Source: Curtobacterium sp. 458 (GTDB taxonomy: Bacteria; Actinomycetota; Actinomycetes; Actinomycetales; Microbacteriaceae). Taken from it: a DNA stretch of 64,000 nt. Below the pieces are notes generated by a model. It did no database searches, was not told the origin of the DNA, and saw only the letters and a list, made by a program, of their open reading frames with translations. The stretch is from assembly GCF_030406605.1 (NCBI RefSeq), contig NZ_CP129104.1, forward strand, positions 1,752,552-1,816,551, in the 5' to 3' direction. The position numbers and the translations under genes were made by a program. Positions within the stretch are counted from its first letter, which is position 1. The number at the start of each line of letters is the position of its first letter. Shown here piece after piece: positions 37,181 to 45,704 of this stretch.

Positions 37181-37236
37181 CGTCGAACCACGCAAGCGAC
37201 ATCGAACCGGGCCCTGCGGGTGGTTCGACGTCGCTT
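37181..37236. repeat. Mutually exclusive hairpins in a convergent gap
   Basis: Right arm GGTTCGACGTCGCTT (37222-37236) pairs 14/15 with 37194-37208. The overlapping GTGGTTCGACG (37220-37230) pairs 11/11 with 37181-37191. Only one fold can form at a time. Lies between the 3' ends of pheA and the lipid kinase gene. Confidence 0.6.
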
Positions 37237-37289
37237 TCGAGGTGTGAAGCAGCGCGCTGGGGCCGCCCGGCCCGCCCGGCCGCGCGCGG

Positions 37290-38354
37290 CTACGGGACCT
37301 GGCGCGAGCCGTGGCGGTCGTCGCCCGGCGCCGGCACGCGGACCCGGAGGCCCAGCGGGTCGATGCGTGAGCGGAACGCCACGATCTTCCCGACCGGGTC
37401 GCCGTCCACCTCGAACTCGTCCGGACGCTCGAGCCGTGCCGTGAACTCCTGCCCGCGGAGGTACCGCAGGGGGCGTTCCTCGCGCGAGGCCGTCACGAGC
37501 TTCTGCCCGACGACCGTGTTCGCCAACGACGACCGTCGGAACGTCCGCAGGATCCCGTTCTCCCAGAACACCCGGGCACCGATCCGGACCCACCCGAAGA
37601 ACCCGCGCGGTCGCATCACCGCGATGTCGAACACGCCGTCGTCGATCTCGGCGTCCGGCAGCAGGATGGCCCCGGCCTGGAGCTGCCCGCAGTTCCCGAC
37701 GATGAGCGAGTGCGCCCGCGCCGAGTGGTTGCCCTCGTCGTCGAGCTGGTAGCGGAACTCGAACGCGTCGGCGTCCCGCACCGAGCGGAAGAGGGAGTCG
37801 ACGTACGCGAGCCACCCGACGCGCTTCTTCAGCTCGGGCCGAGTGTTCGCGAGCATCCGTGCGTCGAGCCCGAGGCCGGCCATCACGAGGAAGCCGAACT
37901 TCTCGCGATCGCCGCCCTCACGCTCCACCGTGAGGGTGCCGAAGTCGATGGGGCGGTCGTCCCCGTGGAAGATCGTCCGCGCGCTCGCCTGCAGGTCGTC
38001 GAGCGGCAGCTTCATGTTGCGGGCGAGCAGGTTGCCCGTCCCGCTCGGCAGGAGGGCGAGGGCCGCGTCGGAGCCGTGCACGACCTCGGCGACGGCGCGG
38101 ACGGTGCCGTCACCCCCGGCGGCCGCGACGACGTCGGCACCCGCCTCGATCGCGGCGCGGGTCATCCCGCCGCCCGGGTCCTCCTCCGTGGTCTCGAACC
38201 ACAGGGTCTCGGCCCAGCCCGCGTCCCGCTGGAGCTGCTCGATCGTGTGCTTGAGGGTCGGCAGGTGCACCTTGACCGGGTTGTAGACGACGGCGGCCGT
38301 CTGCTGCTCGGTCTGGAGGGCGTCCGCAGGCGCGGTCTCCGAAGGGGTCGACAT
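37290..38354 (-). CDS. Diacylglycerol kinase-family lipid kinase (DagK/YegS-like)
   Basis: 354-residue DAGK-catalytic-domain protein phosphorylating diacylglycerol or a similar lipid at the membrane surface. Seen: AVVYNPVKVH, AAGGDGTVRAVAEVV (GGDGT) about residue 80, LALLPSGTGNLLARNM, DFGTLTV, and GVFDIAVMRP with DGDPVGK near the C-terminus. TAGCGT ends 6 nt before the ATG. Divergent from serS, with a hairpin of the GGCCTGGAGGC family between the two starts. Confidence 0.9.
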   Translation of the reverse strand: MSTPSETAPADALQTEQQTAAVVYNPVKVHLPTLKHTIEQLQRDAGWAETLWFETTEEDPGGGMTRAAIEAGADVVAAAGGDGTVRAVAEVVHGSDAALALLPSGTGNLLARNMKLPLDDLQASARTIFHGDDRPIDFGTLTVEREGGDREKFGFLVMAGLGLDARMLANTRPELKKRVGWLAYVDSLFRSVRDADAFEFRYQLDDEGNHSARAHSLIVGNCGQLQAGAILLPDAEIDDGVFDIAVMRPRGFFGWVRIGARVFWENGILRTFRRSSLANTVVGQKLVTASREERPLRYLRGQEFTARLERPDEFEVDGDPVGKIVAFRSRIDPLGLRVRVPAPGDDRHGSRQVP

Positions 38355-38360
38355 GCTGCC

Positions 38361-38366
38361 ACGCTA
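38361..38366 (-). promoter_or_regulatory. -10 element TAGCGT, leaderless start of lipid kinase gene
   Basis: Six nt before the ATG at 38354. Confidence 0.55.
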
Positions 38367-38410
38367 CCGACCGGATGCTGCGAGGGGATGCCGGACCGGC
38401 CATGAACCCG

Positions 38411-38452
38411 CCGGGAGGCGCGGGGCGGGCCCGCCACGGGCCTCCAGGCCGG
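38411..38452. repeat. GGCCTGGAGGC hairpin family, copy 3, between divergent starts
   Basis: CCGGGAGGCGCGGGGCGGGC pairs 17/20 with the right arm ending GGCCTCCAGGCCGG. The only copy not at a gene 3' end; it reaches the expected -35 position of serS. Confidence 0.65.
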
Positions 38453-38470
38453 CTCCTGGTGCGGCCCCCT

Positions 38471-38476
38471 TAGGAT
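38471..38476 (+). promoter_or_regulatory. -10 element TAGGAT, leaderless start of serS
   Basis: Six nt before the GTG at 38483. Confidence 0.6.
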
Positions 38477-38482
38477 GGTGCG

Positions 38483-39748
38483 GTGATCGACCCCCAGCTG
38501 TTGCGCGACAACCCGGACGTCATCAAGGCCTCGCAGGAGGCGCGCGGCGCGTCCGTCGACGTCGTCGACGACGCCGTCGCCGCGGACGCGGCGAGGCGGA
38601 GCGCGATCACCTCGTTCGAGTCCCTCCGCGCCGAGCAGAACGCCTTCGGCAAGACCGTCGCGAAGGCCCCGAGGGACGAGAAGGCCGCCCTCGTGCAGCA
38701 GGCCCAGGCGCTCGCCGCGCAGGTGAAGGAGGCGCAGGCCACCGTCATCGAGGCCGAGGAGACCTTCAACACCGTCGTCCGCGCGATCCCGAACGTCGTG
38801 CTGCCGGACGTGCCCAAGGGTGGGGAGGACGACTTCGTCACGCTCCGCACCGTCGGCACGAAGCCCGAGTTCGACTTCGAGCCGAAGGACCACGCCGACC
38901 TCGGCGAGCACCTCGGCATCATCGACATCCCGCGAGGCGTGAAGGTGTCCGGCTCGCGGTTCTACTTCCTGCGTGGCCTCGGCGCACGGCTCGAGATCGC
39001 GCTCATGTCGCTCGGCCTCGACCGTGCCGTCGCCGCCGGGTTCGAGCCGCTCATCACCCCGACGCTCGTCCGCCCGGAGACGATGGCCGGCACCGGGTTC
39101 CTCGGGGAGCACGCGGCCGAGGTGTACCGCCTCGAGGCCGACGACCTCTACCTCACCGGCACGAGCGAGGTCGCCCTCGCCGGGTTCCACGCCGACGAGA
39201 TCCTCCCGCTCGCCGACGGCGAGGCACACCGCTACGCCGGCTGGTCGACCTGCTACCGCCGCGAGGCCGGGTCCGCGGGCAAGGACAACCGCGGCATCCT
39301 CCGCGTGCACCAGTTCAACAAGCTCGAGATGTTCTCGTACGTCCACCCGGACCAGGCCGAGGCCGAACACGAGAAGCTCGTCGGGTACCAGGAGTCGATG
39401 CTCCAGGACCTCGGCCTGCACTACCGCGTGATCGACGTCGCCGGCGGAGACCTCGGCACGAGTGCCGCGCGCAAGTTCGACATCGAGGCGTGGGTCCCGA
39501 CGCAGGGCACGTTCCGCGAACTCACGTCGACCTCGAACTGCACGACGTTCCAGGCCCGTCGTCTCGACATCCGGTACCGCACGGAGTCCGGGAAGACCGC
39601 TCCCGTCGCGACCCTGAACGGCACGCTCGCCACCACGCGGTGGATCGTCGCGATCCTCGAGACGCACCAGCAGGCCGACGGGTCGGTCGTCGTCCCCGAG
39701 GTGCTCCGGCCGTACCTCGGCGGCGTCGAGGTGATCGAGCCCCGATGA
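38483..39748 (+). CDS. serS: Seryl-tRNA synthetase
   Basis: 421-residue class II synthetase charging tRNA-Ser. N-terminal coiled coil about 30-100 (tRNA-binding arm), [12 protein letters not shown], motif 2 [28 protein letters not shown] about residue 256, motif 3 [15 protein letters not shown] near residue 380. GTG start fixed by TAGGAT. A HAD phosphatase gene overlaps its stop (ATGA), and tRNA-Ser lies 1 kb downstream on the same strand. Confidence 0.97.
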   Translation: MIDPQLLRDNPDVIKASQEARGASVDVVDDAVAADAARRSAITSFESLRAEQNAFGKTVAKAPRDEKAALVQQAQALAAQVKEAQATVIEAEETFNTVVRAIPNVVLPDVPKGGEDDFVTLRTVGTKPEFDFEPKDHADLGEHLGIIDIPRGVKVSGSRFYFLRGLGARLEIALMSLGLDRAVAAGFEPLITPTLVRPETMAGTGFLGEHAAEVYRLEADDLYLTGTSEVALAGFHADEILPLADGEAHRYAGWSTCYRREAGSAGKDNRGILRVHQFNKLEMFSYVHPDQAEAEHEKLVGYQESMLQDLGLHYRVIDVAGGDLGTSAARKFDIEAWVPTQGTFRELTSTSNCTTFQARRLDIRYRTESGKTAPVATLNGTLATTRWIVAILETHQQADGSVVVPEVLRPYLGGVEVIEPR

Positions 39749-40638
39749 CCTCCCACGAGCGGTTCGTCGACGGGTCCGGCGACGGCGGAGCCGCGGCTGC
39801 CGGTACTGCCGCTGCCGCTGGTGGCGCTGCCCCGGCGCGGACGAAGCGCTGGCTCGTCGCGCTGGACATCGACGGCACGACCATGCGCGAGGACGGCGTC
39901 ATCACCGACACCGTGATCGCCGCCGTCCGCGATGCCGAGGCCGCAGGGCACGAGGTCATGCTGTCCACGGGTCGCAGCGAGAGCATGACCGTCCCGCTGC
40001 TCGACACCCTCGGCATCCGTCCGAAGTACCTCGTCGTCGCGAACGGCGCCCTCACGCTCCGTCGGCGTGAGGACGGTTCCTACGAGCACGCCCACGTCGA
40101 GCGCTTCGACCCGACCGAGGTGCTGCAGACCATCCACGGTGCCCTCGCCGACGCCGCGTTCGGCGTCGAGGACGAAGACGGCCACTTCCTGCTGTCCGGC
40201 AACTTCCCCGACGACACCATGACCGTCCAGGGTGAGCACGTCCCGTTCGAGAAGCTGCTCGGCGTCGAGGCGACCCGTGTCGTCGTGATCTCACCCGGGC
40301 ACGACACCGAGGACTTCCTGCAGGTCGTCGAGCGCATGGGGCTGCACAAGGTCTCGTACTCGGTCGGCTGGACCTCGTGGCTCGACATCGCTCCCGAGGG
40401 TGTGACGAAGGCCACGGCCATGGAACGCGTCCGCGAGTGGCTCGACATCCCGCGCTCCCGGGTGTTCGCCGCGGGTGACGGGCGGAACGACATCGACATG
40501 CTGCGGTGGGCGTCCACCTCCGGCCGCGGGGTCGCGATGGGTCAGGCTCCGGACGACGTGGTCGACGCAGGCAACGAGCTCACCGGCGGTGTCACGGACG
40601 ACGGGCTCGCGGCGGCGCTCGACACGCTGCCGCGGTAG
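39745..40638 (+). CDS. Cof-type HAD-IIB phosphatase
   Basis: 297-residue HAD-superfamily hydrolase. Ala/Gly-rich 30-residue N-terminal extension, then motif [11 protein letters not shown] (nucleophile Asp about residue 40), motif II LSTGRS, motif [11 protein letters not shown] with Lys, motif [14 protein letters not shown]. The IIB cap lies between motifs II and III. Sugar phosphates or similar are likely substrates. ATG overlaps the serS TGA; the serS-HAD order is recurrent in actinobacteria. Confidence 0.88.
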   Translation: MTSHERFVDGSGDGGAAAAGTAAAAGGAAPARTKRWLVALDIDGTTMREDGVITDTVIAAVRDAEAAGHEVMLSTGRSESMTVPLLDTLGIRPKYLVVANGALTLRRREDGSYEHAHVERFDPTEVLQTIHGALADAAFGVEDEDGHFLLSGNFPDDTMTVQGEHVPFEKLLGVEATRVVVISPGHDTEDFLQVVERMGLHKVSYSVGWTSWLDIAPEGVTKATAMERVREWLDIPRSRVFAAGDGRNDIDMLRWASTSGRGVAMGQAPDDVVDAGNELTGGVTDDGLAAALDTLPR

Positions 40639-40723
40639 CGCTCTCGCTCGTCTCGCTGGCCACGCTGGAGGCCCGCTAGACTTCCCGGGACGCGGTCACG
40701 TCTCGCCACGTGGTCGCGTCACT

Positions 40724-40811
40724 GGAGGGTTGTCCGAGCGGCCGATGGAGCCTGTCTTGAAAACAGGTGGGCAGTGATGTCTCGTGGGTTCGAATCCCAC
40801 ACCCTCCGCCA
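40724..40811 (+). tRNA. tRNA-Ser (anticodon UGA)
   Basis: 88 nt including encoded CCA. Acceptor GGAGGGT/ACCCTCC, D arm with GTCCGAGCGG, anticodon stem CCTGTCTTGAAAACAGG with TGA, long class II variable arm, T arm GTGGGTTCGAATCCCAC. Reads UCA and probably other UCN codons. Confidence 0.97.
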
Positions 40812-40837
40812 CGAGCTCTCCGAGACCGGTCGGCTCC

Positions 40838-41035
40838 TCAGCGCGACCGGACCGGGGCCGACGGGTGGTCGGCGTGGGCGGGTGACGCGTCCAGGTCGTC
40901 CTCGGTGACCACGAGCTCGGTCAGGGACAGTGCGTGACCGAGCACCTCGGCCAGGACGATCACCGCGCACCCCACGAAGACGTAGGTCCACCCGCCGAGT
41001 CGCCTCCGCAACGACCTGCTCGATCTCGACGGCAT
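40838..41035 (-). CDS. Small single-TM protein, hypothetical
   Basis: 65 residues: basic N-terminus MPSRSSRSLRRRL, one TM helix (about 15-38, YVFVGCAVIVLAEVLGHAL), acidic tail. Positive-inside orientation and a clean hydrophobic segment favour a real gene, but no family is recognised and the SD is weak. Convergent with tRNA-Ser. Confidence 0.45.
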   Translation of the reverse strand: MPSRSSRSLRRRLGGWTYVFVGCAVIVLAEVLGHALSLTELVVTEDDLDASPAHADHPSAPVRSR

Positions 41036-41188
41036 GTCGTGGCCTCTCGGTCGTGGTGCGCGGTCGGACGCACGCAGCTCGTGCCCGAAGTGATCGAACC
41101 ACGATGCCCGCCGGAACGTCGCCGACGACGGGGCCGATGCGGAAAGTGCACGAGGGAAGACCCTCCGTCGGGTCGACGTCTCGCCCGG

Positions 41189-42016
41189 TCAGCCCCGGAC
41201 GCTGAACGCCGCGAGTTCCGCGCGGGTGCGGGCCCCGTGCTTCCGGAGCAGGTTCGCCACGTGGTACTTCACCGTGTTCACGCTGATGCCGAGCCCCTCG
41301 GCGATCTCACGGTTCCCGACGCCGGTCGCCACGAGCCGCAGCACGTCGCGCTCCCGTGCGGTGAGGTCGGTGTCGTCCGGCACGTCGAGCGCGGTGGGGG
41401 AGGGGTCGAGGGGCAGCGCGATGTCGAGCGTCGAACCCCAACCAGGCGTCGAGTCCACCGCGAGGGTGCCGTCGAGGGCGACGACCCGCTCGGCGATGGG
41501 GCGCACGGCGTCGTCGTGGGCGTCGAGCGTGCCGGCACCGTCGTCGCGGAGCTGCATGAGGAGGTTCCGGCCGTCGCAGTCCCACTGGATGCGCACCCGC
41601 CGAGCCGCCCCGTCGTCGACGAGCGCGAGGACCGCGGTCCGGACGATCGCGCGGGCGCTGTGGGCGACGTCCCCGGGCAGGGCGCGGCCGGTGGCGGGTG
41701 GCTCGACGAACTGCACGTCGAGGTCGCCGAAGCGAACGAGCGGGCGGAGGTCGGCGCGGAGGCGTGAGAACGCGCCGGTCACGGGTTCGAGGAGGCTGCT
41801 GCGCTGTCGGTCGCTCGAGGTCCGCAGTTCGACGAGCGCGGCCGAGGCGATCTCGACGGCCTCGGCGCGGGCAGCAGCGTCGGAGAGCCTGTTCGAGCGG
41901 AGGGCGGCGAGCACGGACTCGAGCGTCAGCGCGTGCCGGTCCGCCGTCTCGGCGACGGTCCGGGCGTGCTCGGCGGCGGCCGTCCTGCTGGCTGGAGCGT
42001 GCACGTCCGATCCCAC
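41189..42016 (-). CDS. HATPase-LuxR fusion regulator
   Basis: 275 residues combining a histidine-kinase-type ATPase domain with a LuxR DNA-binding domain and no receiver. Residues 1-95 are helical, with no phospho-acceptor His motif evident. About 115-203 is HATPase_c-like: LRDDGAGTLD (G1 box, 157-165) and GWGSTLDIALPL (G2 box), but the N-box Asn is replaced (AVLALVDDGAARRV). About 216-272 is the LuxR HTH: LTARERDVLRLVATGVGNREIAEGLGISVNTVKYHVANLLRKHGARTR. GTG start with TAGGTT 6 nt upstream. Divergent from hxlBA, which it probably controls. Confidence 0.82.
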   Translation of the reverse strand: MGSDVHAPASRTAAAEHARTVAETADRHALTLESVLAALRSNRLSDAAARAEAVEIASAALVELRTSSDRQRSSLLEPVTGAFSRLRADLRPLVRFGDLDVQFVEPPATGRALPGDVAHSARAIVRTAVLALVDDGAARRVRIQWDCDGRNLLMQLRDDGAGTLDAHDDAVRPIAERVVALDGTLAVDSTPGWGSTLDIALPLDPSPTALDVPDDTDLTARERDVLRLVATGVGNREIAEGLGISVNTVKYHVANLLRKHGARTRAELAAFSVRG

Positions 42017-42022
42017 GATCTG

Positions 42023-42028
42023 AACCTA
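42023..42028 (-). promoter_or_regulatory. -10 element TAGGTT, leaderless start of HATPase-LuxR gene
   Basis: Six nt before the GTG at 42016. Confidence 0.55.
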
Positions 42029-42033
42029 CCCGT

Positions 42034-42066
42034 CCCACCCGAACGGACTGCCCCACCCGATCGGAC
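42034..42066. promoter_or_regulatory. Direct repeat CCCACCCGA(A/T)CGGAC in the hxlB upstream region
   Basis: Copies at 42034-42048 and 42052-42066, 18 bp apart, immediately upstream of the -10 of the LuxR-type gene. Candidate binding sites for that regulator. Confidence 0.5.
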
Positions 42067-42125
42067 GGGGGCACCGTGCGCCCGAGCGGCTCCGTACGCC
42101 GTGCCACCAGGCCACCATCGGACCC

Positions 42126-42698
42126 ATGCCCACCACCACCGTCGCGGACGCCCTCGGTGCGATCGGGAGCGAGCTGCAGGACACCCTCGCCGCGCTCCGC
42201 TCGGCCGATCCCGCCCCGTTCGAGCGTGCCCTCACGCTGCTCGCCGAGGCCGACCGGGTCTTCGTCCACGGCGCAGGCCGCTCGGGCCTCGCGCTCCGGA
42301 TGACCGCGATGCGCCTCATGCACCTCGGACTCGACGTGCACGTCGTCGGCGAGGTCACGTCCCCGGCGATCCGCGAGGACGACGTGCTCCTCGTCGCGAG
42401 CGGCTCCGGCGCCACGAGCGGCATCGCCCAGGCGGCGCGCACGGCAGCCGGCGTCGGCGCCCGGGTGCTCGCCGTCAGCACGACGGACGACTCCCCGCTG
42501 TCCGAGGTCGCCGACACCACGCTCGTGGTCCCGGCGGCGACGAAGACCGACCGCTCCGGGACCGCCTCGGCGCAGTACGCCGGAAGCCTCTTCGAGCAGG
42601 CCGTCGCCCTCCTCGGGGACGCCCTGTTCCACGCGCTCTGGCAGCGCAGCGGACACTCCGCCGACGACCTGTGGCCCCGCCACGCCAACCTCGAATGA
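42126..42698 (+). CDS. hxlB: 6-phospho-3-hexuloisomerase
   Basis: 190-residue SIS-domain isomerase converting 3-hexulose-6-phosphate to fructose-6-phosphate in the ribulose monophosphate pathway. Seen: RVFVHGAGRSGLALRMTAMRLMHLGLDVHVVGEVTSPAI, LLVASGSGATSGI, and AQYAGSLFEQAVALLGDALF, all typical of HxlB/PHI. Immediately upstream of hxlA; the pair fixes formaldehyde onto ribulose-5-phosphate. Confidence 0.93.
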   Translation: MPTTTVADALGAIGSELQDTLAALRSADPAPFERALTLLAEADRVFVHGAGRSGLALRMTAMRLMHLGLDVHVVGEVTSPAIREDDVLLVASGSGATSGIAQAARTAAGVGARVLAVSTTDDSPLSEVADTTLVVPAATKTDRSGTASAQYAGSLFEQAVALLGDALFHALWQRSGHSADDLWPRHANLE

Positions 42699-42721
42699 CC
42701 CACCACCGGAAGGACACCACC

Positions 42722-43360
42722 ATGCAGCTCCAGTTCGCCATGGACACCCTGACCACCGAGCACGCCCTCGAACTCGCCGGCAAGGCGGCACCGTACGTCG
42801 ACGTCATCGAGCTCGGCACCCCGCTCATCAAGAGCGCCGGCCTCTCCGCGATCACCGCGGTGAAGGAGGCGCACCCGGACAAGATCGTCTTCGCGGACCT
42901 CAAGACGATGGACGCCGGTGAGCTCGAGGCCGACATCGCCTTCCAGGCCGGTGCCGACCTCGTGACCGTCCTCGGCGTCGCCGGTGACAGCACGATCGCG
43001 GGTGCCGTCAAGGCCGCGAAGCAGCACGGCAAGGGCATCGTCGTCGACCTCATCGGCGTGCCGGACAAGGCGGCCCGTGCGAAGGAGGTCACCGCGCTCG
43101 GCGTCGAGTTCGTCGAGATGCACGCCGGGCTCGACGAGCAGGCCGAGGAGGGCTTCACCTTCGAGACGCTCCTGCGCGACGGCGAGGCCTCCGGCGTCGA
43201 CTTCTCGGTCGCCGGTGGCATCACCACGGACACGATCGCCGCAGTGCAGGCCTCGGGCGCCCGCGTGGCGGTCGCCGGCAGCGCGATCTACAGCGCCGAC
43301 GACGTCGCCGCGGCGGCCTCCGCCCTGCGCGACGCGATCACGGAGCCGGTAGCGGCCTGA
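42722..43360 (+). CDS. hxlA: 3-hexulose-6-phosphate synthase
   Basis: 212-residue TIM-barrel aldolase of the OMP-decarboxylase superfamily that condenses formaldehyde with ribulose-5-phosphate. Seen: LQFAMDTLTTEHALELAG, VIELGTPLIKSAG, IVFADLKTMDAGELEADIAFQAGAD (the DxKxxD catalytic segment), FSVAGGITTDTI and VAGSAIYSADD. GGAAGGA precedes the ATG. Without methanol or methylamine dehydrogenase genes nearby, formaldehyde detoxification is more likely than methylotrophy. Confidence 0.94.
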   Translation: MQLQFAMDTLTTEHALELAGKAAPYVDVIELGTPLIKSAGLSAITAVKEAHPDKIVFADLKTMDAGELEADIAFQAGADLVTVLGVAGDSTIAGAVKAAKQHGKGIVVDLIGVPDKAARAKEVTALGVEFVEMHAGLDEQAEEGFTFETLLRDGEASGVDFSVAGGITTDTIAAVQASGARVAVAGSAIYSADDVAAAASALRDAITEPVAA

Positions 43361-43374
43361 TCCTCACCACCCCA

Positions 43375-43418
43375 CGGACTGGAGGCCCGACACCAGCTGG
43401 TGTCGGGCCTCCCGTCCG
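43375..43418. terminator. GGCCTGGAGGC hairpin family, copy 4 (convergent hxlA/mtnN)
   Basis: CGGACTGGAGGCCCGACACC... with arms matching at 21 of 22 positions and no loop spacer. Sits between two gene 3' ends. Confidence 0.7.
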
Positions 43419-43445
43419 TTCCGGGGTCGAGACCAGGGCCCGACG

Positions 43446-44153
43446 TCAGCCGACGAGACCGGTCACCACGTCGTGCACCACGCGCGCGGCGCGCGCAGCC
43501 GCGTCGTCAAGGTGCTCCTTGAACTCGTCCCCGTCGGGAGCACAGAGGTCGCTGATGCAGCGGACCGACACGAACGGCATGTCGTGCACGTGCGCGAACT
43601 GCGCGATCGCCGCCGTCTCCATGTCGACCGCCGCGACCGTCGGGAAGGCCTCGCGGAGCAGGCGTGCTCGCCCCTCGGTCACGAAGATCTCGCTCGAGCC
43701 GATGGTCGCGGCGCGCATCGGGTACCCGGCGTCCGAGGCGAGCGCGAGGTCGACCAGCCGCTGGTCGGGCTCGTACCCGGCGGGCATGCCCGGCACCTGG
43801 CCCAGGGCGTAGCCGAAGGCGGTCGCGTCGGCGTTGAGGTTCACGTAGTGGTCGCCCACGACGACGTCGCCGATCGCGACACCGTGCATGAGGCCGCCGG
43901 CGGTACCGACGCTGATCACGGGGATGCCGGGGCCGAAGTCGTGGAAGGCGTGTGCTGCCGCGGCCGTGGCGTTGGTGAACCCGATGCCGCTCCGGCGGAC
44001 CGCGACGGTCGCACCGCCGACGTCGAGCAGGTGGTGCTCGTCGTGACCGCCGACGGGGCCGTCGAGGATGGGGGTGCCGCCGAGGAGACCGGCGAAGGCG
44101 CCGACCTCCTCGCTCATGGCGGCGATGACGACCGCGATCGGTGGGTGGTGCAC
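43446..44153 (-). CDS. mtnN: 5'-methylthioadenosine/S-adenosylhomocysteine nucleosidase
   Basis: 235-residue nucleoside phosphorylase-fold hydrolase cleaving MTA and SAH. Seen: IAVVIAAMSEEVGAF, RRSGIGFTNATAAAAHAF, VISVGTAGGLMHGVAIGDVVVG, VTEGRARLL, AVDMETAAIAQFAHVHDMPFVSVRCISD (ribose-binding ME and catalytic Asp). GTG at 44153; GAGACT lies 6 nt upstream. Gap of 18 nt to the PepSY gene, which ends just upstream on the same strand. Confidence 0.93.
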   Translation of the reverse strand: MHHPPIAVVIAAMSEEVGAFAGLLGGTPILDGPVGGHDEHHLLDVGGATVAVRRSGIGFTNATAAAAHAFHDFGPGIPVISVGTAGGLMHGVAIGDVVVGDHYVNLNADATAFGYALGQVPGMPAGYEPDQRLVDLALASDAGYPMRAATIGSSEIFVTEGRARLLREAFPTVAAVDMETAAIAQFAHVHDMPFVSVRCISDLCAPDGDEFKEHLDDAAARAARVVHDVVTGLVG

Positions 44154-44171
44154 TGATCGAGTCTCGCACGC

Positions 44172-45590
44172 TCAGCGGGTGCGAGAAGCCCCCACGGTGA
44201 CGACCACGGCGTCGACGAGCAGGAAGAGGAGCAGCGTGACGCCGACCGTCGGGAGCAGCGCACCGAGGAGCGCGGCGACGAGTGCGACGAGCGCGACGCC
44301 CCAGCCCGGCGCGCGGGCGAGGGCCCCGGCTGCGGGAGCCCGGCCGGTGCGGGCGCCGGCGGGGCGGCGCTGCCACCACATCACGTACCCGAAGACGACC
44401 ATGGCGGCGATGCCGAGGGCGGCGAGGACGAGCACGATCTGGTTCGGCAGCCCGAACAGGACGCCCATGTGGGTGTTGACGCCGAGCTTCGCGGCCTTCG
44501 CCATGAGCGGGTAGTCCGACCAGTGCACCTCGGACACGACCTGCGCGTCGGCGGGGTCGACCGCGACGGCGTCCATCGCGACGGGCCAGGTCTGCTTGCT
44601 CTCCTCGACCGTCCACGCCTGGTCGGACGCGGTCGGCACGTGGATGCGGACCTCCGCGGCGTCGATGTCGGCTGCGCGGGCTGCGGACAGGACGGTGTCG
44701 AACTGGTCCGGCGTGACCACGGGGGCCGCAGCCGTCGGGGCATCGCTGCCGTGGTGGCCGGCGTGCTCTCCGTGGCCGTCGGTCGTGCCGGCTCCGGTCG
44801 TCGCCGGAGCGCCGAGGGTCGTGTCGACCGCGGGGGCCTGCCAGCTCAGCGCCGACCGGATCGCCGTGACGTTGTCGCCCGCGAAGTGCGACCACGTGAT
44901 CCCCGTCGCCGAGAGGAAGAGCGCGCCGAGCAGGACCCACACGCCCGTCGCTGCATGCCAGGAGAACGTCCGCCGGTACCCGCGCGCCCGGTTGTCGGGG
45001 ATGACGAGTTCGCGCTTGCGTCGGGCCCGTCGGATGCGCACCACCCAGAGGGCGACGCCGGCGAGCGACACGATGCCGAGCCACGACGCGGCGGTCTCGC
45101 TGTAGAGCCGCCCGACGTCGCCGAGCAGCAGGCTGCGGTGCACGGTGCTCACCCACGTGCGGAAGGGGAGGGAGCCGGACGTGCCGTACACGGGGAGGTC
45201 GCCGCGGACCTCGGCGGTGCCCGGGTCGACGAAGACCGCGCGGGTGGTGGACGCAGCGAGACCCTCCTCGGTGAACATCACGCGCGTGGTCGTGCCGGCG
45301 CTCGGGGCCGGGCGGACCTCCGTCACGCTGTCGCCCGGGTGGTGACGGTCGACGTACCGCTCGGCAGCGGACACCTGGTCGGCGAGGGGCATCGTCGTCG
45401 CGCTCGCCGGGGCGGTGAGCTCGTGGGCGTACACGACACGCTCGATCGAGGGCGCCACGGCGTACACGGCCCCGGACAGTGCGGCGACGAGGATGAACGG
45501 GCCGACGAACAGCCCGGCGAGGAAGTGCAGGCGGAGCAGGAGCTGGGGGAACCAGCCCGCGCTGGACGTGGGTGCGGGGGCGTGCGGCAT
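44172..45590 (-). CDS. PepSY-associated TM-helix protein (PiuB-like)
   Basis: 472-residue membrane protein with four core TM helices plus C-terminal helices. Seen: LLLRLHFLAGLFVGPFILVAALSGAVYAV (TM1), AFVDPGT-like PepSY segment, WVSTVHRSLLLGDVGRLYSETAASWLGIVSLAGVALW, RRTFSWHAATGVWVLLGALFLSATGITW, VNTHMGVLFGLPNQIVLVLAALGIA. A His-rich loop DGHGEHAGHHG near residue 280 suggests metal binding. Relatives act in iron or copper acquisition or reduction. GGAGAG precedes the ATG. A 17-bp perfect palindrome lies 48 nt upstream. Confidence 0.85.
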   Translation of the reverse strand: MPHAPAPTSSAGWFPQLLLRLHFLAGLFVGPFILVAALSGAVYAVAPSIERVVYAHELTAPASATTMPLADQVSAAERYVDRHHPGDSVTEVRPAPSAGTTTRVMFTEEGLAASTTRAVFVDPGTAEVRGDLPVYGTSGSLPFRTWVSTVHRSLLLGDVGRLYSETAASWLGIVSLAGVALWVVRIRRARRKRELVIPDNRARGYRRTFSWHAATGVWVLLGALFLSATGITWSHFAGDNVTAIRSALSWQAPAVDTTLGAPATTGAGTTDGHGEHAGHHGSDAPTAAAPVVTPDQFDTVLSAARAADIDAAEVRIHVPTASDQAWTVEESKQTWPVAMDAVAVDPADAQVVSEVHWSDYPLMAKAAKLGVNTHMGVLFGLPNQIVLVLAALGIAAMVVFGYVMWWQRRPAGARTGRAPAAGALARAPGWGVALVALVAALLGALLPTVGVTLLLFLLVDAVVVTVGASRTR

Positions 45591-45637
45591 CGGGACTCTC
45601 CGGTGTCGGGCGCGACCTCGTGCCGCACGGCATGTGA

Positions 45638-45654
45638 CTCTACAAGATGTAGAG
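45638..45654. promoter_or_regulatory. Operator-like palindrome CTCTACA-AGA-TGTAGAG
   Basis: Perfect 7-bp half-sites in AT-richer DNA between the PepSY gene and grpB-type gene starts. TACA/TGTA half-sites recall BlaI/CopY-type operators but with a 3-bp instead of 2-bp centre. Confidence 0.65.
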
Positions 45655-45704
45655 AATCCGGATCGCCGCAGTGCGCGTACCGTCTCCCCGACGAGGAGGC
45701 ACGG

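Noticed and set aside
40668..40678. CTGGAGGCCCG between the HAD gene and tRNA-Ser
   Set aside because: Matches part of the hairpin-family left arm, but there is no right arm nearby. Too short to count as a copy.
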